Assembly (NCBI RefSeq): GCF_902459775.1
Contig: NZ_CABPSQ010000015.1
Coordinates: 1 to 64,000, forward strand
DNA: 64,000 bases
Direction of reading: 5' to 3'
Source of the DNA: Pandoraea captiosa
GTDB taxonomy: Bacteria; Pseudomonadota; Gammaproteobacteria; Burkholderiales; Burkholderiaceae
The position numbers and the translations under genes are program-made. This document shows, piece after piece, positions 16,664-25,585 of this stretch; within the stretch, counting starts at the first letter, position 1; each line of letters begins with the position of its first letter. Below the pieces are notes generated by a model. The model saw nothing but the letters and a program-made list of their open reading frames with translations. It was not told where the DNA came from and made no database searches.

Positions 16664-18729
16664 CGCGCGTGTTGCCATGGCTTCGGATCGCTGCCGGACG
16701 CCAGGACATCGTCCTCGCGGCGTTGTTGCTCGTCACCGTGCTGATGATCATCATCCCGATGCCACCGGCGGTGATGGATCTGCTCATCGCACTGAACCTC
16801 GGGGTGTCGCTGCTGTTGCTGATGGTGGCGCTTTACATCAATGAGCCCCTGGATTTCTCGGCGTTCCCTTCCGTTTTGCTGATGACGACGCTGTTTCGGC
16901 TGGGACTCACGATCAGCACGAGTCGGCTCATCCTGCTGCATGCCGATGCCGGCGACATTGTCTACACCTTCGGTGATTTTGCGGCGGGCGGGAACATCGT
17001 GGTGGGCATGATCGTGTTTCTGATCATCACCATCGTCAACTTCATCGTGATCACGAAGGGATCGGAGCGAGTGGCGGAAGTCGGCGCGCGATTCTCGCTA
17101 GACGGCATGCCGGGCAAGCAGATGAGTATCGACGGCGACCTGCGCGCCGGCACCATCGACGCCGCGGAGGCGAAGCGTTTGCGGCGAATCGTACAAAAGG
17201 AGAGTCAGTTCTACGGTGCGATGGACGGCGCGATGAAGTTCGTGAAGGGCGACGCCATCGCCGGGCTCGTCATCATCGTGGTGAATCTGCTTGGCGGTAT
17301 CGGCGTGGGGGTGTTCATGCGGGCAATGAGCGCAGGTGACGCGGCGGCGATCTACGCCATTCTGTCGATCGGTGACGGACTCGTGTCGCAAATTCCGGCG
17401 TTGCTCATTTCCGTCACGGCGGGGATCATCGTGACGCGGGTGCCCGGGGAGCAGCGTCGCAATCTCGCGCGCGAGCTCACCGACCAACTGGCGGCGCAGC
17501 CGCGGTCGTTGACATTGGCCGCCGTCGTGCTGGTGCTCTTCGGGATGATTCCCGGCTTTCCGGCGCACTATTTCCTTCTGCTCGGCGGACTGGCCGGCGC
17601 TTCGGCCTGGTGGGTCAAACGACTTGCGCGCGAGCGAGACGGCGCGCATGACGCGGCGGCTTCGGGCGGCACAGCGTCGACGTCCGGGCGTCCCGGCGCG
17701 CAGCCGTTGCTGGCAAAACTCAGTGTCGCGCTCACCGATGCGTGTGGCGGCATGGCGGCGGTGTCCGAGCGCATCAATGCCCTGCGCAATCAGAAGTTCG
17801 AGCAATTCGGCGTACCGATGCCCGAAGTGCAGGTGCACGTCGACGCCGCGTTGCCGGCCAGTACGCTGGACATTGCGCTGTATCACGAGAGTGTGCTGAC
17901 CCTCGATGTCGCCGGCAATGCAGCGCTCGCGCACTGCGACGCAGCGCATCCCATCCCCATTTTGCGAAGTCTCGTTGCGGGGGCGCCGCGCGAAACGCCA
18001 TTGCCTTTCGGCGGACAAACGCTGTTCTGGCTCGATGACATGCAACGAAGTGAATGGGCGTCGCTCGGTGGCACCGTCATCGACGGCGCGGATCGCGTGG
18101 CGCATTGCGTGTCATTGGTCATCGACGCCCATGCGGCCGACTTTCTCGGCGTGCAGGAGGCGAGATTCCTCATGGATGCGATGGAAGATCGCTATGGCGA
18201 ACTCGTCAAGGAGTTGCAGCGACAGTTGCCCATCAGCCGCACGGCGGAGGTGCTGCAACGACTGGTGGCCGAAGGCGTGTCGATTCGCGACTTGCGCCGG
18301 GTGTTCGAAGCGCTGATCGAATGGGCGCCGAGAGAGCGCGATCAGATCATGCTGACGGAGTATGTACGGCTCAGTTTGCGCCGTCATATCACGCGACGCT
18401 TTCGTCGGGGCACGGAACACATTACCGGATGGAACGTGGGCCGCGGCATCGAAGACACCGTGCGCGCCGCCGTTCGTCAAACGGCTTCCGGGTCGTACGC
18501 TGACCTGAATCCGGCGCAAACCGACGCCATTCTCAACGCCATCGACGGCGCAGTGGATGCGCACGATGGCTCGCCTGCCGTGCTCTTTACAGCGATGGAC
18601 GTGCGCCGCTTCGTCAGGAAACTCGTGGAGCGGGATCGCGCGGACCTGCCTGTCCTGTCTTTTCAGGAAGTCGCGGACGAACCGCACGTGCGTGTGCTCG
18701 GCACGATCGACGTGCAGGGAGCGGTCTGA
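16660..18729 (+). CDS. sctV: T3SS export gate protein SctV (SsaV-like)
   Basis: The 689-residue FlhA/InvA/SsaV-family protein. Seven to eight membrane helices fill residues ~15-320, with the FHIPEP-family core PLDFSAFPSVLLMTTLFRLGL and the loop RFSLDGMPGKQMSIDGDLRAG. The cytosolic domain (from ~340) forms the nonameric ring that receives substrates from SctW and chaperones. Length is like SsaV (about 680). It is followed one base later by sctN. Confidence 0.96.
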   Translation: MTRVLPWLRIAAGRQDIVLAALLLVTVLMIIIPMPPAVMDLLIALNLGVSLLLLMVALYINEPLDFSAFPSVLLMTTLFRLGLTISTSRLILLHADAGDIVYTFGDFAAGGNIVVGMIVFLIITIVNFIVITKGSERVAEVGARFSLDGMPGKQMSIDGDLRAGTIDAAEAKRLRRIVQKESQFYGAMDGAMKFVKGDAIAGLVIIVVNLLGGIGVGVFMRAMSAGDAAAIYAILSIGDGLVSQIPALLISVTAGIIVTRVPGEQRRNLARELTDQLAAQPRSLTLAAVVLVLFGMIPGFPAHYFLLLGGLAGASAWWVKRLARERDGAHDAAASGGTASTSGRPGAQPLLAKLSVALTDACGGMAAVSERINALRNQKFEQFGVPMPEVQVHVDAALPASTLDIALYHESVLTLDVAGNAALAHCDAAHPIPILRSLVAGAPRETPLPFGGQTLFWLDDMQRSEWASLGGTVIDGADRVAHCVSLVIDAHAADFLGVQEARFLMDAMEDRYGELVKELQRQLPISRTAEVLQRLVAEGVSIRDLRRVFEALIEWAPRERDQIMLTEYVRLSLRRHITRRFRRGTEHITGWNVGRGIEDTVRAAVRQTASGSYADLNPAQTDAILNAIDGAVDAHDGSPAVLFTAMDVRRFVRKLVERDRADLPVLSFQEVADEPHVRVLGTIDVQGAV

Positions 18730-18730
18730 C

Positions 18731-20107
18731 ATGCGACGTCCGGATGCCACGCGAATTGCCAATGGACTGCGTCGCACGCTCGATGCGCAACGCAAGGCTT
18801 GCGACGATTGGCGCCGCAGCGTGCATCGCGACATCCTTTATGGCCGAATCGACAAGATCACACCGAATGCAATGCGCGCCCGATTGCCGGGTGCGGCGCT
18901 TGGCGAGCAATGCCGCGTCGTTTCGCCGTCGCTGGACGCGGAGGTCATCGCCGTGGAAGGGCGACATGTCTGGCTCGCCCCTTACGCCGAACCGAATGGC
19001 GTGGCCAACGGGGCACTGGTTCAAGCCATGGGGACATCGTCGCGAGTGGCAGTAGGGGCGCATCTGGTCGGTGAAGTGCTCGATGGGTTGGGGCGTCCGT
19101 TGACGTTTGACGTCGAACCGACAGGGGCGTGTGCCTCCGGGGGCGGGGCGGATATCGAATGGCGGCCACTGGATGCCGATCCCCCTGCGGCAATGCGCCG
19201 GGCGCTGATCTCGCGGTGTTTGCCGATCGGCATTCGCGCCATCGACGGCATGCTGACGTGCGGTCGCGGCCAGCGCCTTGGCATCTTCGCGGCGGCGGGC
19301 GGTGGCAAGAGCACATTGCTTGCCATGATGTGCCAGGGCACGGGCGCGGACGTCATCGTGGTGGCGCTCATCGGCGAGCGCGGTCGCGAGGTGCGGGAGT
19401 TCATCGAACACGGGCTGACGCCGCAGGCTAGGGCGCGCACGGTGTGCGTAGTGGCGACGTCCGATCGTCCGGCGTTGGAGCGGATGAAAGCCGCCTACAC
19501 CGCGACAGCCATTGCCGAAGCGTTTCGGGATGAGGGCAAGGAGGTGTTGCTGCTCATGGATTCGCTGACCCGGTTCGGCCGCGCCGTGCGCGACATCGGT
19601 ATGGCGGCGGGAGAGCCCTTGGGGGCGACGAGCGGACTGCCGCCCAGTTTCTACGCGCGTCTGCCCCGACTTCTGGAGCGCGCCGGAACGGGTGAGCGCG
19701 GCAGCATCACTGCGTTCTACACGGTGCTTGTGGAGGGGGACAACCTTGACGAGCCATTGGCCGACGAAGTGCGCTCGATTGTCGACGGACACATCGTGTT
19801 GTCGAGGCGACTCGCGCAGGCAAACCATTATCCCGCCATCGATGTGCCGAAGAGCCTGTCCCGCGTGATGTCTCAGGTTGCGGGCGCGCGGCACGTCGAG
19901 TGTGCGGCGCGTGTCCGACGTGCGATGGCGCTCGCGGAAGACGTCGAGTTGCTGGTTCGCGTCGGCGAGTATCAACCAGGCAATGATCCGGATACGGACG
20001 ATGCACTTGCTCGCGCCCCGGAGATTCGCGCATTCCTCTGTCAGGCACAGCACGATGTCGCGCCGTTCGACGACACCCTCGCATGGCTGGAACATCTCGC
20101 GAACTGA
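18731..20107 (+). CDS. sctN: T3SS ATPase SctN (SsaN-like)
   Basis: A 458-residue F1-beta-like ATPase that unfolds and separates substrates from chaperones. Visible motifs are the Walker A region GIFAAAGGGKSTLL, the stretch ALIGERGREVREFIEHGL, Walker B EVLLLMDSLTRFGRA and the signature GSITAFYTVLVEGDNLDEPLADEVRS. The ATG at 18731 directly follows the sctV stop. The last 25 bases overlap sctO. Length and residues around the P-loop recall SsaN. Confidence 0.97.
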   Translation: MRRPDATRIANGLRRTLDAQRKACDDWRRSVHRDILYGRIDKITPNAMRARLPGAALGEQCRVVSPSLDAEVIAVEGRHVWLAPYAEPNGVANGALVQAMGTSSRVAVGAHLVGEVLDGLGRPLTFDVEPTGACASGGGADIEWRPLDADPPAAMRRALISRCLPIGIRAIDGMLTCGRGQRLGIFAAAGGGKSTLLAMMCQGTGADVIVVALIGERGREVREFIEHGLTPQARARTVCVVATSDRPALERMKAAYTATAIAEAFRDEGKEVLLLMDSLTRFGRAVRDIGMAAGEPLGATSGLPPSFYARLPRLLERAGTGERGSITAFYTVLVEGDNLDEPLADEVRSIVDGHIVLSRRLAQANHYPAIDVPKSLSRVMSQVAGARHVECAARVRRAMALAEDVELLVRVGEYQPGNDPDTDDALARAPEIRAFLCQAQHDVAPFDDTLAWLEHLAN

Positions 20108-20493
20108 CGCAGCGCGAGGGTATCGCTTCGCTCGCGCGGCTCGCCCGTCGCCGGGAGGCCAGCCTGCGCGCGGCGTTGGCGCGGCTGACAAGCGCAGCGA
20201 ATGAAGCCGACGCCCAGGTGAGCGCCTGCGACCGCGCGTGCGAAGTGCAGCGCCGCGTGTGGCAGGACGCCCTGTCGCGAGGGGGCGTCTATGGGCCCAG
20301 GGAGGCGGCGGGCGCGTCGCAGTCGGTGGAGGCCGAACGTCGTTCGCTTGCCGAGGCTAAGTCCCGTCACAGTGAGGCGGTCGCGCGTGCACGCCACGCC
20401 CATGCGAGTCTGCAAGACCTGCATGGGCGACTCGAGGACAACGCGCGCAAGCAGGAGAAGTTACGCGAACTACTGACGCTGTATCCGCGTTGA
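20083..20493 (+). CDS. sctO: T3SS ATPase stalk protein SctO
   Basis: A 136-residue, almost wholly helical Arg/Ala/Glu/Gln-rich protein between sctN and sctP, matching the YscO/InvI/SsaO stalk that sits in the ATPase hexamer and contacts SctV. Two long heptad-like helices form the predicted hairpin, with a GVYGPREAAG turn in the middle. The start overlaps sctN by 25 bases. Sequence conservation is always low in this family; position and coiled coil support the call. Confidence 0.8.
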   Translation: MAGTSRELTQREGIASLARLARRREASLRAALARLTSAANEADAQVSACDRACEVQRRVWQDALSRGGVYGPREAAGASQSVEAERRSLAEAKSRHSEAVARARHAHASLQDLHGRLEDNARKQEKLRELLTLYPR

Positions 20494-20553
20494 CATCACA
20501 GTCGGAGCGATGTCGATACGCTTTCTCACCCTTGCCATCAGGAGGAAAACACA

Positions 20554-21054
20554 GTGAATATCATCCGCCGTAGTGGCCTGAGCGTCGGCGCGTTCGAAAG
20601 TCCGGCCGACAGGTTGCCATCACACACCTCGCGTCCCTCACGCCACGACGAATCGCCGTCACGTCGGTTCGGTCTGTATGGAGAATGCAGCGAGGGACGC
20701 GAGCGAGGCGAACATGTCTTCTCCTTGATGAGCGAACCGGCTGCGCGCGTGACCGGGCCAGCCGATGTGCTGCGTTGGCTGCGAGTCTGGCATGCAAGAC
20801 AAAACGCGAGCTGGGACGGCGGCAGCATGCTGCGCGTGATCGTGCATGGCGGGGCGCTCGATACGCTGGTCGTCGAAGCGCGGCGTGGGCTGCAAGGCAT
20901 TACGGTGAGTCTGCTATGCGTGCAACTGGCGATGTACCGGCGTCTGCTCGCACACCGCGGGCAGCTTTCCCGGACGCTGACTTCGCGTCTTGCGCTGCCC
21001 GTCACCATCGAAGTCGAGGCGCGCTATGCGCGTGATGCACGTGATGCCCCCTGA
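20554..21054 (+). CDS. sctP: T3SS needle-length regulator SctP (SsaP-like)
   Basis: A 166-residue protein in the ssaP slot between sctO and sctQ. The N-terminal ~60 residues are Ser/Arg/Pro-rich and flexible; the C-terminal part (LRVIVHGGALDTLVVEARRGLQGITV) resembles the substrate-specificity-switch domain. It would be the ruler that stops needle growth and triggers the SctU switch. The GTG start is supported by a strong AGGAGG nine bases upstream; it is shorter than YscP and close to SsaP (~125). The call is largely by position. Confidence 0.7.
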   Translation: MNIIRRSGLSVGAFESPADRLPSHTSRPSRHDESPSRRFGLYGECSEGRERGEHVFSLMSEPAARVTGPADVLRWLRVWHARQNASWDGGSMLRVIVHGGALDTLVVEARRGLQGITVSLLCVQLAMYRRLLAHRGQLSRTLTSRLALPVTIEVEARYARDARDAP

Positions 21055-22324
21055 GATGGCGCCCGGGTGCGCGGATGAGGACGACGAGGCGGCGCGGGAA
21101 GGGGACACTGTGGGGGGCACTGTGTCGCTGGAGGACCTCCTGGCCGGGCAGGGTTGCCTGACGTTCACCGAGGACGACACCGAGGTGCGCGTTGGCTGGA
21201 TGTTCACCGGGGGGGACGGACTGGTCGTGACGGCGCATGTGGACGAGGGCGTTGTCGGCCAGATCCGGTTCTGGTGCGATGCGCAACAATGGGCCGATTG
21301 GCTCGCCGCGGACTTGCCTGTGGCGACCTGGGAGGACTTGCCACCGCCGTGGCACGCGAGCGCTGCGTCGCTCACGCTCGCCACAGGCGTATCGAGACCC
21401 GCTGACGGCGAAGCGCCTGACGCGGCGATGCCGCGCGCCTCCTGGCCGAATGCGGTAGCGATCACACGTGCGCATATCGACAGGCAGTGGCGCGTGGGCA
21501 TCATGCTCAGTCGCGATGGACGCCGGTTGACGTTGCCGTTGCTCGAAGGGGCCACGGCGTGGTTGCGAGAGCGGTGCCAGTATGCCGTGCCGTGCGACAC
21601 GCCGCTCGATCCGAAGGGCTATCCGACACGCCGCTGTGCGATGGTCGTCGGGTGGAGCGAATTGCCTGCCTTGCTGTGCGACCGTCTGTTGGACGGTGGT
21701 GCAGCACTGCTCGACGTCGCGGCCGATGTCTGCTCGGGTGAGTACTGGTTGATCGACGGCGCATATGCCATCGCGATGCGAGACGGACAACCTGCGCAAC
21801 GGCGCGTCGTCTCGATCGACGCGGCGGGTAAGGGGATGAGCAGGGCGACCGGCGCGGCTGGCGATGGCGCCCGCTCGGAGGCAACGGGCGAGGCAAAGCG
21901 CGAAGCAAAGGGCGAAGCAAAGGGCGAGGCAACGGCAGCCGGGAGCGCAGCGACAGGGGAAACGTCAAGCGGCGTGGCAACGGCCGAGAGGACGGACGAA
22001 GGCGTTCGCAACGGTGATGCGGCGCGGTGCGTCCGGTTGCTCGCCGTCATTGCCGAGAAGGAATTTCCCCTGCCCTGGCTGATGGCGTGGCGCAAAGGAC
22101 GCGAGACATTGCCCAGTCCGACAGCGCGAGAGACGATGACTGCGGGGCACATCGCGCTCTGGCGAGACGGTTCGCATTGGGCAGACGGGCGTTTGTTGCG
22201 CTTCGGTGATGGGCGTCTCGCCGTGCAGGTCAATCCTGTGCTGGCGGTGCCGACCGCTGCGAGCGGCATGTCCGAGACAATTTCGGGTCGTGACCCGATG
22301 GGCGGGCAATCCCCGTCGGCCTAA
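21026..22324 (+). CDS. sctQ: T3SS sorting platform protein SctQ
   Basis: A 432-residue member of the SpoA/FliM-FliN family forming the cytosolic pods that recruit substrates. The C-terminal part (HIALWRDGSHWADGRLLRFGDGR-type segment ending LAVQVNPVL) fits a divergent SpoA domain, followed by ~25 extra residues. Between the N-terminal half and this domain is a Lys/Glu/Ala linker encoded by four 12-bp repeats (21887-21934). The ATG at 21026 overlaps sctP by 29 bases; later in-frame ATGs at 21035 and 21044 are alternatives. An internal start yielding a short C-terminal form, known in other SctQ proteins, cannot be judged. Confidence 0.78.
   Translation: MRVMHVMPPEMAPGCADEDDEAAREGDTVGGTVSLEDLLAGQGCLTFTEDDTEVRVGWMFTGGDGLVVTAHVDEGVVGQIRFWCDAQQWADWLAADLPVATWEDLPPPWHASAASLTLATGVSRPADGEAPDAAMPRASWPNAVAITRAHIDRQWRVGIMLSRDGRRLTLPLLEGATAWLRERCQYAVPCDTPLDPKGYPTRRCAMVVGWSELPALLCDRLLDGGAALLDVAADVCSGEYWLIDGAYAIAMRDGQPAQRRVVSIDAAGKGMSRATGAAGDGARSEATGEAKREAKGEAKGEATAAGSAATGETSSGVATAERTDEGVRNGDAARCVRLLAVIAEKEFPLPWLMAWRKGRETLPSPTARETMTAGHIALWRDGSHWADGRLLRFGDGRLAVQVNPVLAVPTAASGMSETISGRDPMGGQSPSA
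21887..21934 (+). repeat. 12-bp tandem repeat in the sctQ linker
   Basis: Four 12-bp units of the form ggcgaagcaaag encode Gly/Arg-Glu-Ala-Lys repeats between the two halves of SctQ. The frame is preserved. Confidence 0.85.
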
Positions 22325-22695
22325 CATCGCACGAGTTTTATCGCCGTCAAGGCGTGGGCCTTCGGCGCGTGCGTTTGCGCATTGCGCGTGTTGTACCCAC
22401 GCGTTCAAGCAGGCGTCGTTGCCGAAGGTGTTGCCGCGGTCGTTGCCTCACCACGCAGCTTTACACAGGTTCGCACGGCCTCATCCGTGGCGCCTACGCG
22501 GCTCCTGCGTGGCTTCGATGGGGCTCGATGCGGCTTCGATGCTGCTTCACACGGCCCTCGACGCCGACGCCGCTACGGCGTTCGCTGCTGAAGCCATTGC
22601 CGCAATCGAGTGTCGGCGTTATCCCATTGCATCTGCGCTCGTCATCACTGACCGGTGACTTCCCCCGGCATACGGTGACGACCCTTGGAGTCCAT
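22325..22695 (+). other. Gap between sctQ and sctR
   Basis: In SPI-2, ssaQ and ssaR are adjacent, but here 371 bp separate them. The frame of sctR stays open upstream with an Arg/Cys-rich translation that looks like GC-driven noise, and no other frame shows a family feature. It may hold a promoter for sctRSTU or a decayed gene. A GGAG site precedes sctR at 22687-22690. Confidence 0.5.
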
Positions 22696-23346
22696 ATGTC
22701 CCTGCTCGATCACCCGATGCAGCTCGTCGTATTGCTTTCGCTGCTCTCGATCATGCCGTTGTTGGTGGTGTTGGGGACTGCATTTCTCAAACTCGCCGTG
22801 GTGTTTGCGCTGTTGCGCAACGCCCTCGGCACGCAGCAAATTCCACCCAACATTGCCATCTACGGCCTGTCGCTCGTGCTCACGTGTTTCATCATGGCGC
22901 CGGTTGCCTTCGACATCGAGGCGAACCTTGGCAAGCGCCCCGTGTCGCTGTCGTCCCGGAACTTCGTGGCGGATGTGGACGCCAGCGTGCTCGCTCCGTA
23001 CCGTCATTTCCTCACACGTCATACCGATGCCAGACAACGCGACTTCTTTGCCGGTCTGGGCAGCCAGACGTGGCCGAAGGCCCATCGCGACCGGCTCGGT
23101 GCGGACTCGCTGCTCGTGCTCATGCCCGCGTTTGCCCTCAGTCAACTGGCCGAGGCCTTCAAGATCGGATTGTTGCTGTACCTGCCTTTCGTCGTGATTG
23201 ATCTCGTGATCTCGAACATTCTGCTCGCGATGGGGATGATGATGGTCTCGCCCATGACCATCGCGTTGCCGTTCAAGTTGCTGATCTTCGTGATGATGAA
23301 CGGCTGGGAGCAACTTGTGCGGCAGCTGATGCTGTCGTACGCATGA
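22696..23346 (+). CDS. sctR: T3SS export apparatus protein SctR
   Basis: A 216-residue FliP/YscR-family membrane protein of the export gate. It has an N-terminal helix, a long extracytoplasmic segment around residues 80-140 and the conserved C-terminal block ISNILLAMGMMMVSPMTIALPFKLLIF. The start MSLLDHPMQ at 22696 follows GGAG and gives the usual length for SsaR (~215). It assembles with SctS and SctT into the helical entry pore. Confidence 0.96.
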   Translation: MSLLDHPMQLVVLLSLLSIMPLLVVLGTAFLKLAVVFALLRNALGTQQIPPNIAIYGLSLVLTCFIMAPVAFDIEANLGKRPVSLSSRNFVADVDASVLAPYRHFLTRHTDARQRDFFAGLGSQTWPKAHRDRLGADSLLVLMPAFALSQLAEAFKIGLLLYLPFVVIDLVISNILLAMGMMMVSPMTIALPFKLLIFVMMNGWEQLVRQLMLSYA

Positions 23347-23365
23347 CGACGGGGAGCGTCACTCG

Positions 23366-23632
23366 ATGAGCGAAGCCATCGTCGTCAATCTCACGAGCGA
23401 GATGCTCTGGCTCACTTTGCTGATGTCGCTGCCGACCGTGGTCGTCGCCTCGGCCGTTGGCGTGCTGGTGTCGCTCGTGCAAGCGCTCACGCAAGTGCAG
23501 GACCAGACCGTGCAGTTCCTTATCAAGCTGATCGCCGTGTCGGTCACGCTCGCTGCTACCTATGGCTGGATGGGGCACGTGCTGCTCAACTACGCGGGCA
23601 ACGCGTTCGAGCAGATTGCCCGGATGGGGTGA
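23366..23632 (+). CDS. sctS: T3SS export apparatus protein SctS
   Basis: An 88-residue FliQ/YscS-type protein with two membrane helices and the conserved loop LVQALTQVQDQTVQF between them. It adds four copies to the export gate core. The start has GGGAGCG upstream. The stop overlaps a possible GTG start of sctT. Confidence 0.95.
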   Translation: MSEAIVVNLTSEMLWLTLLMSLPTVVVASAVGVLVSLVQALTQVQDQTVQFLIKLIAVSVTLAATYGWMGHVLLNYAGNAFEQIARMG

Positions 23633-23637
23633 CGCGA

Positions 23638-24468
23638 ATGGATATGACCGCGGCCACGCACGGCGGCGCCACAAACGCCATCTTCTGGACAGAGATCTTC
23701 GGGTGGGGCCTCGCCTGGGCGGTAGCGATGTTGCGGCCCTTGGGCATTGCGATGCTGCTGCCGGTACTGTCTGTCGGCATGCTCGGCGCGGGAATGTTGC
23801 GCAATGCGCTGGTGCTCGCGTTGGCGCTGCCGATCGTCGGCGTGGTCCATGCAACATCGCAGATGCCGACGCAATGGAGCGCCTGGGCGCTTCTGGTGAC
23901 TCGCGAGTTGTTCGTCGGCGGCCTGCTCGGTCTGGTGGCGACGTTGCCGTTCTGGGCCATCGACATGACCGGCTATGTGATCGACACGATGCGTGGCGCG
24001 TCGATGGCGAGCGTACTCAATCCGCTATTGGGGGCGCAATCGTCGATCTTCGGTATTGCGCTGACGCAGATGCTCTGCGTGCTTTTCTTCGTGACACCCG
24101 CAGCACACGCGCTGCTCACCGCCCTTTACGACTCCTATGTTGCGTTGCCCGTTGGCGCGGCGTGGCGATGGAACGACGCGTCGCTCGCCTGGCTGCTCTC
24201 GCTTTGGCAGGCAATGCAGGTCATGTGCATGGCGGTGGCATTGCCCGCCATGGTCGTGATGGTGCTCGTCGACATGTCGATGGGCTTCGTCAATCGTGCG
24301 GCCCAGCAGCTCAACGTGTTCTTTCTCGCCATGCCGGTCAAGAGCGCGATGGCCCTGCTCGTGACCGTCGCCAGTCTGCCGTTCGCCATTGCCGTGCCGC
24401 TCGCGCATTGGTATCGACTGCCCGAACTGTTTCACGCGTGGATCGCGATGACGCAGCCGCCTTTGTAA
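23638..24468 (+). CDS. sctT: T3SS export apparatus protein SctT
   Basis: A 276-residue FliR/YscT-family multi-pass membrane protein, final part of the export pore. Conserved sections include ELFVGGLLGLVATLPFWAID, the SSIFG loop and VNRAAQQLNVFFLAMPVKS near the C-terminus. ATG 23638 is chosen because the G-rich ribosome-like site fits it; a GTG at 23629 overlapping the sctS stop is also possible and adds three residues. Confidence 0.94.
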   Translation: MDMTAATHGGATNAIFWTEIFGWGLAWAVAMLRPLGIAMLLPVLSVGMLGAGMLRNALVLALALPIVGVVHATSQMPTQWSAWALLVTRELFVGGLLGLVATLPFWAIDMTGYVIDTMRGASMASVLNPLLGAQSSIFGIALTQMLCVLFFVTPAAHALLTALYDSYVALPVGAAWRWNDASLAWLLSLWQAMQVMCMAVALPAMVVMVLVDMSMGFVNRAAQQLNVFFLAMPVKSAMALLVTVASLPFAIAVPLAHWYRLPELFHAWIAMTQPPL

Positions 24469-24484
24469 GACAGGTACGAGCGAA

Positions 24485-25585
24485 ATGAGCGAGAAGAACC
24501 TCCCCCCTACACCCAAGAAGATCGAGGACGCGCGCAAGAAGGGGCGCGTTGCCAAAAGCGCGGACCTGTCCGTGTGCATGCAGCTCGGTGCGGTGCTCGC
24601 CTGGCTGATGTTCGAAGGCCCGGCGCTGTACGACGCGCTCCAGGCGCTTGTCTGGCGCATGCTGCTCGTGCTTCGCGATCCGGTCGATGAGGCCGTGCAA
24701 GGCATGCTCGGGCCCTCGCTAATGATTTTCGTCCGGTTTGCCGGCGGACTCGCCGTGCTGCTGATCGTGACCACGTGGTTGGCGATGGTGTTGCAGGTCG
24801 GGGCGCTCGTGGCGCCGGATGTCATTCGTCCCAAGTACGAACGCATCGATCCGATCGCCAAGGCGAAGCAGTTGTTCTCGATGCAGTCGATCTTCGAGTT
24901 CGGCAAGTCGCTGATCAAGGTCGCCGTGCTCGGCGTGGTGTTCTTCTATCTGATCCGGCAGTACACACCGTCGCTGGCGGTGCTGCCGCAATGCGGCCCG
25001 TCGTGCGGGTTGGCGCTGACGGTCCGGTTGCTGTTCTGGCTGATGGCCGTGCTCGTGGTGGCGTACGTGGTATTCGGCGGACTCGATTTCGCGTATCAGA
25101 AGTATCAGCTGCGCAAGCAACTGATGATGTCTCACGACGAGATCAAGCGCGAGTCCAGGGAAGTCGAGGGCAATCGCGAGATCAAGAACAAGCGCCGCGA
25201 CATTCATCGCGAGACGATCGAGAGCGGCAGCTTGTCGAACAACGTCAAGCGTTCTACGGCGGTCGTGCGCAACCCCACGCGGCTGGCGATCTGTCTGCGT
25301 TACGTCGCCGGGGAGACAGCGGTGCCATTGGTGATCGAGAAGGGCCGCAACGAACGTGCAAAGACCATCATTCGCATCGCTCAGCGCGAGGGGATTCCGG
25401 TGGTCGAGCACGTGCCGGTCGCCCGCCGGTTGATGGACGACGTTGCCGTCGATGCCCCAATTCCCCCCGATCTGTTCGATGCGGTGGCGGCGATTCTGCG
25501 CCTTGCGCTTGATCTGCCGTACGAGGTGCAGGCCATGCCCGAGGGGAGTCAGGGCCTGGGGTCCCATGAAGGGGGCGCACCATGA
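24485..25585 (+). CDS. sctU: T3SS specificity-switch protein SctU with NPTR instead of NPTH
   Basis: A 366-residue FlhB/YscU-family protein: four membrane helices in the first ~210 residues, then a cytosolic domain whose autocleavage between Asn and Pro switches substrate class. The N-terminal SEKNLPPTPKKIEDARKKG stretch is typical. The cleavage motif reads N263-P264-T265-R266 (AVVRNPTRLAICLRY), whereas nearly all relatives have NPTH. The Arg codon CGG at 25280-25282 is unambiguous in this sequence. Cleavage chemistry uses the Asn, so it may still occur, perhaps at altered rate. The stop overlaps the next ATG. Confidence 0.95.
   Translation: MSEKNLPPTPKKIEDARKKGRVAKSADLSVCMQLGAVLAWLMFEGPALYDALQALVWRMLLVLRDPVDEAVQGMLGPSLMIFVRFAGGLAVLLIVTTWLAMVLQVGALVAPDVIRPKYERIDPIAKAKQLFSMQSIFEFGKSLIKVAVLGVVFFYLIRQYTPSLAVLPQCGPSCGLALTVRLLFWLMAVLVVAYVVFGGLDFAYQKYQLRKQLMMSHDEIKRESREVEGNREIKNKRRDIHRETIESGSLSNNVKRSTAVVRNPTRLAICLRYVAGETAVPLVIEKGRNERAKTIIRIAQREGIPVVEHVPVARRLMDDVAVDAPIPPDLFDAVAAILRLALDLPYEVQAMPEGSQGLGSHEGGAP

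Noticed and set aside
22354-22695. N-terminal extension of SctR
   Set aside because: The upstream in-frame translation is Arg/Cys-rich and unlike any SctR; ATG 22696 with GGAG gives the normal length.
16660-25585. Flagellar export apparatus rather than injectisome
   Set aside because: SctV, R, S, T and U have flagellar counterparts, but a secretin, needle, lipoprotein ring and gatekeeper are present and no flagellar structural genes are seen.
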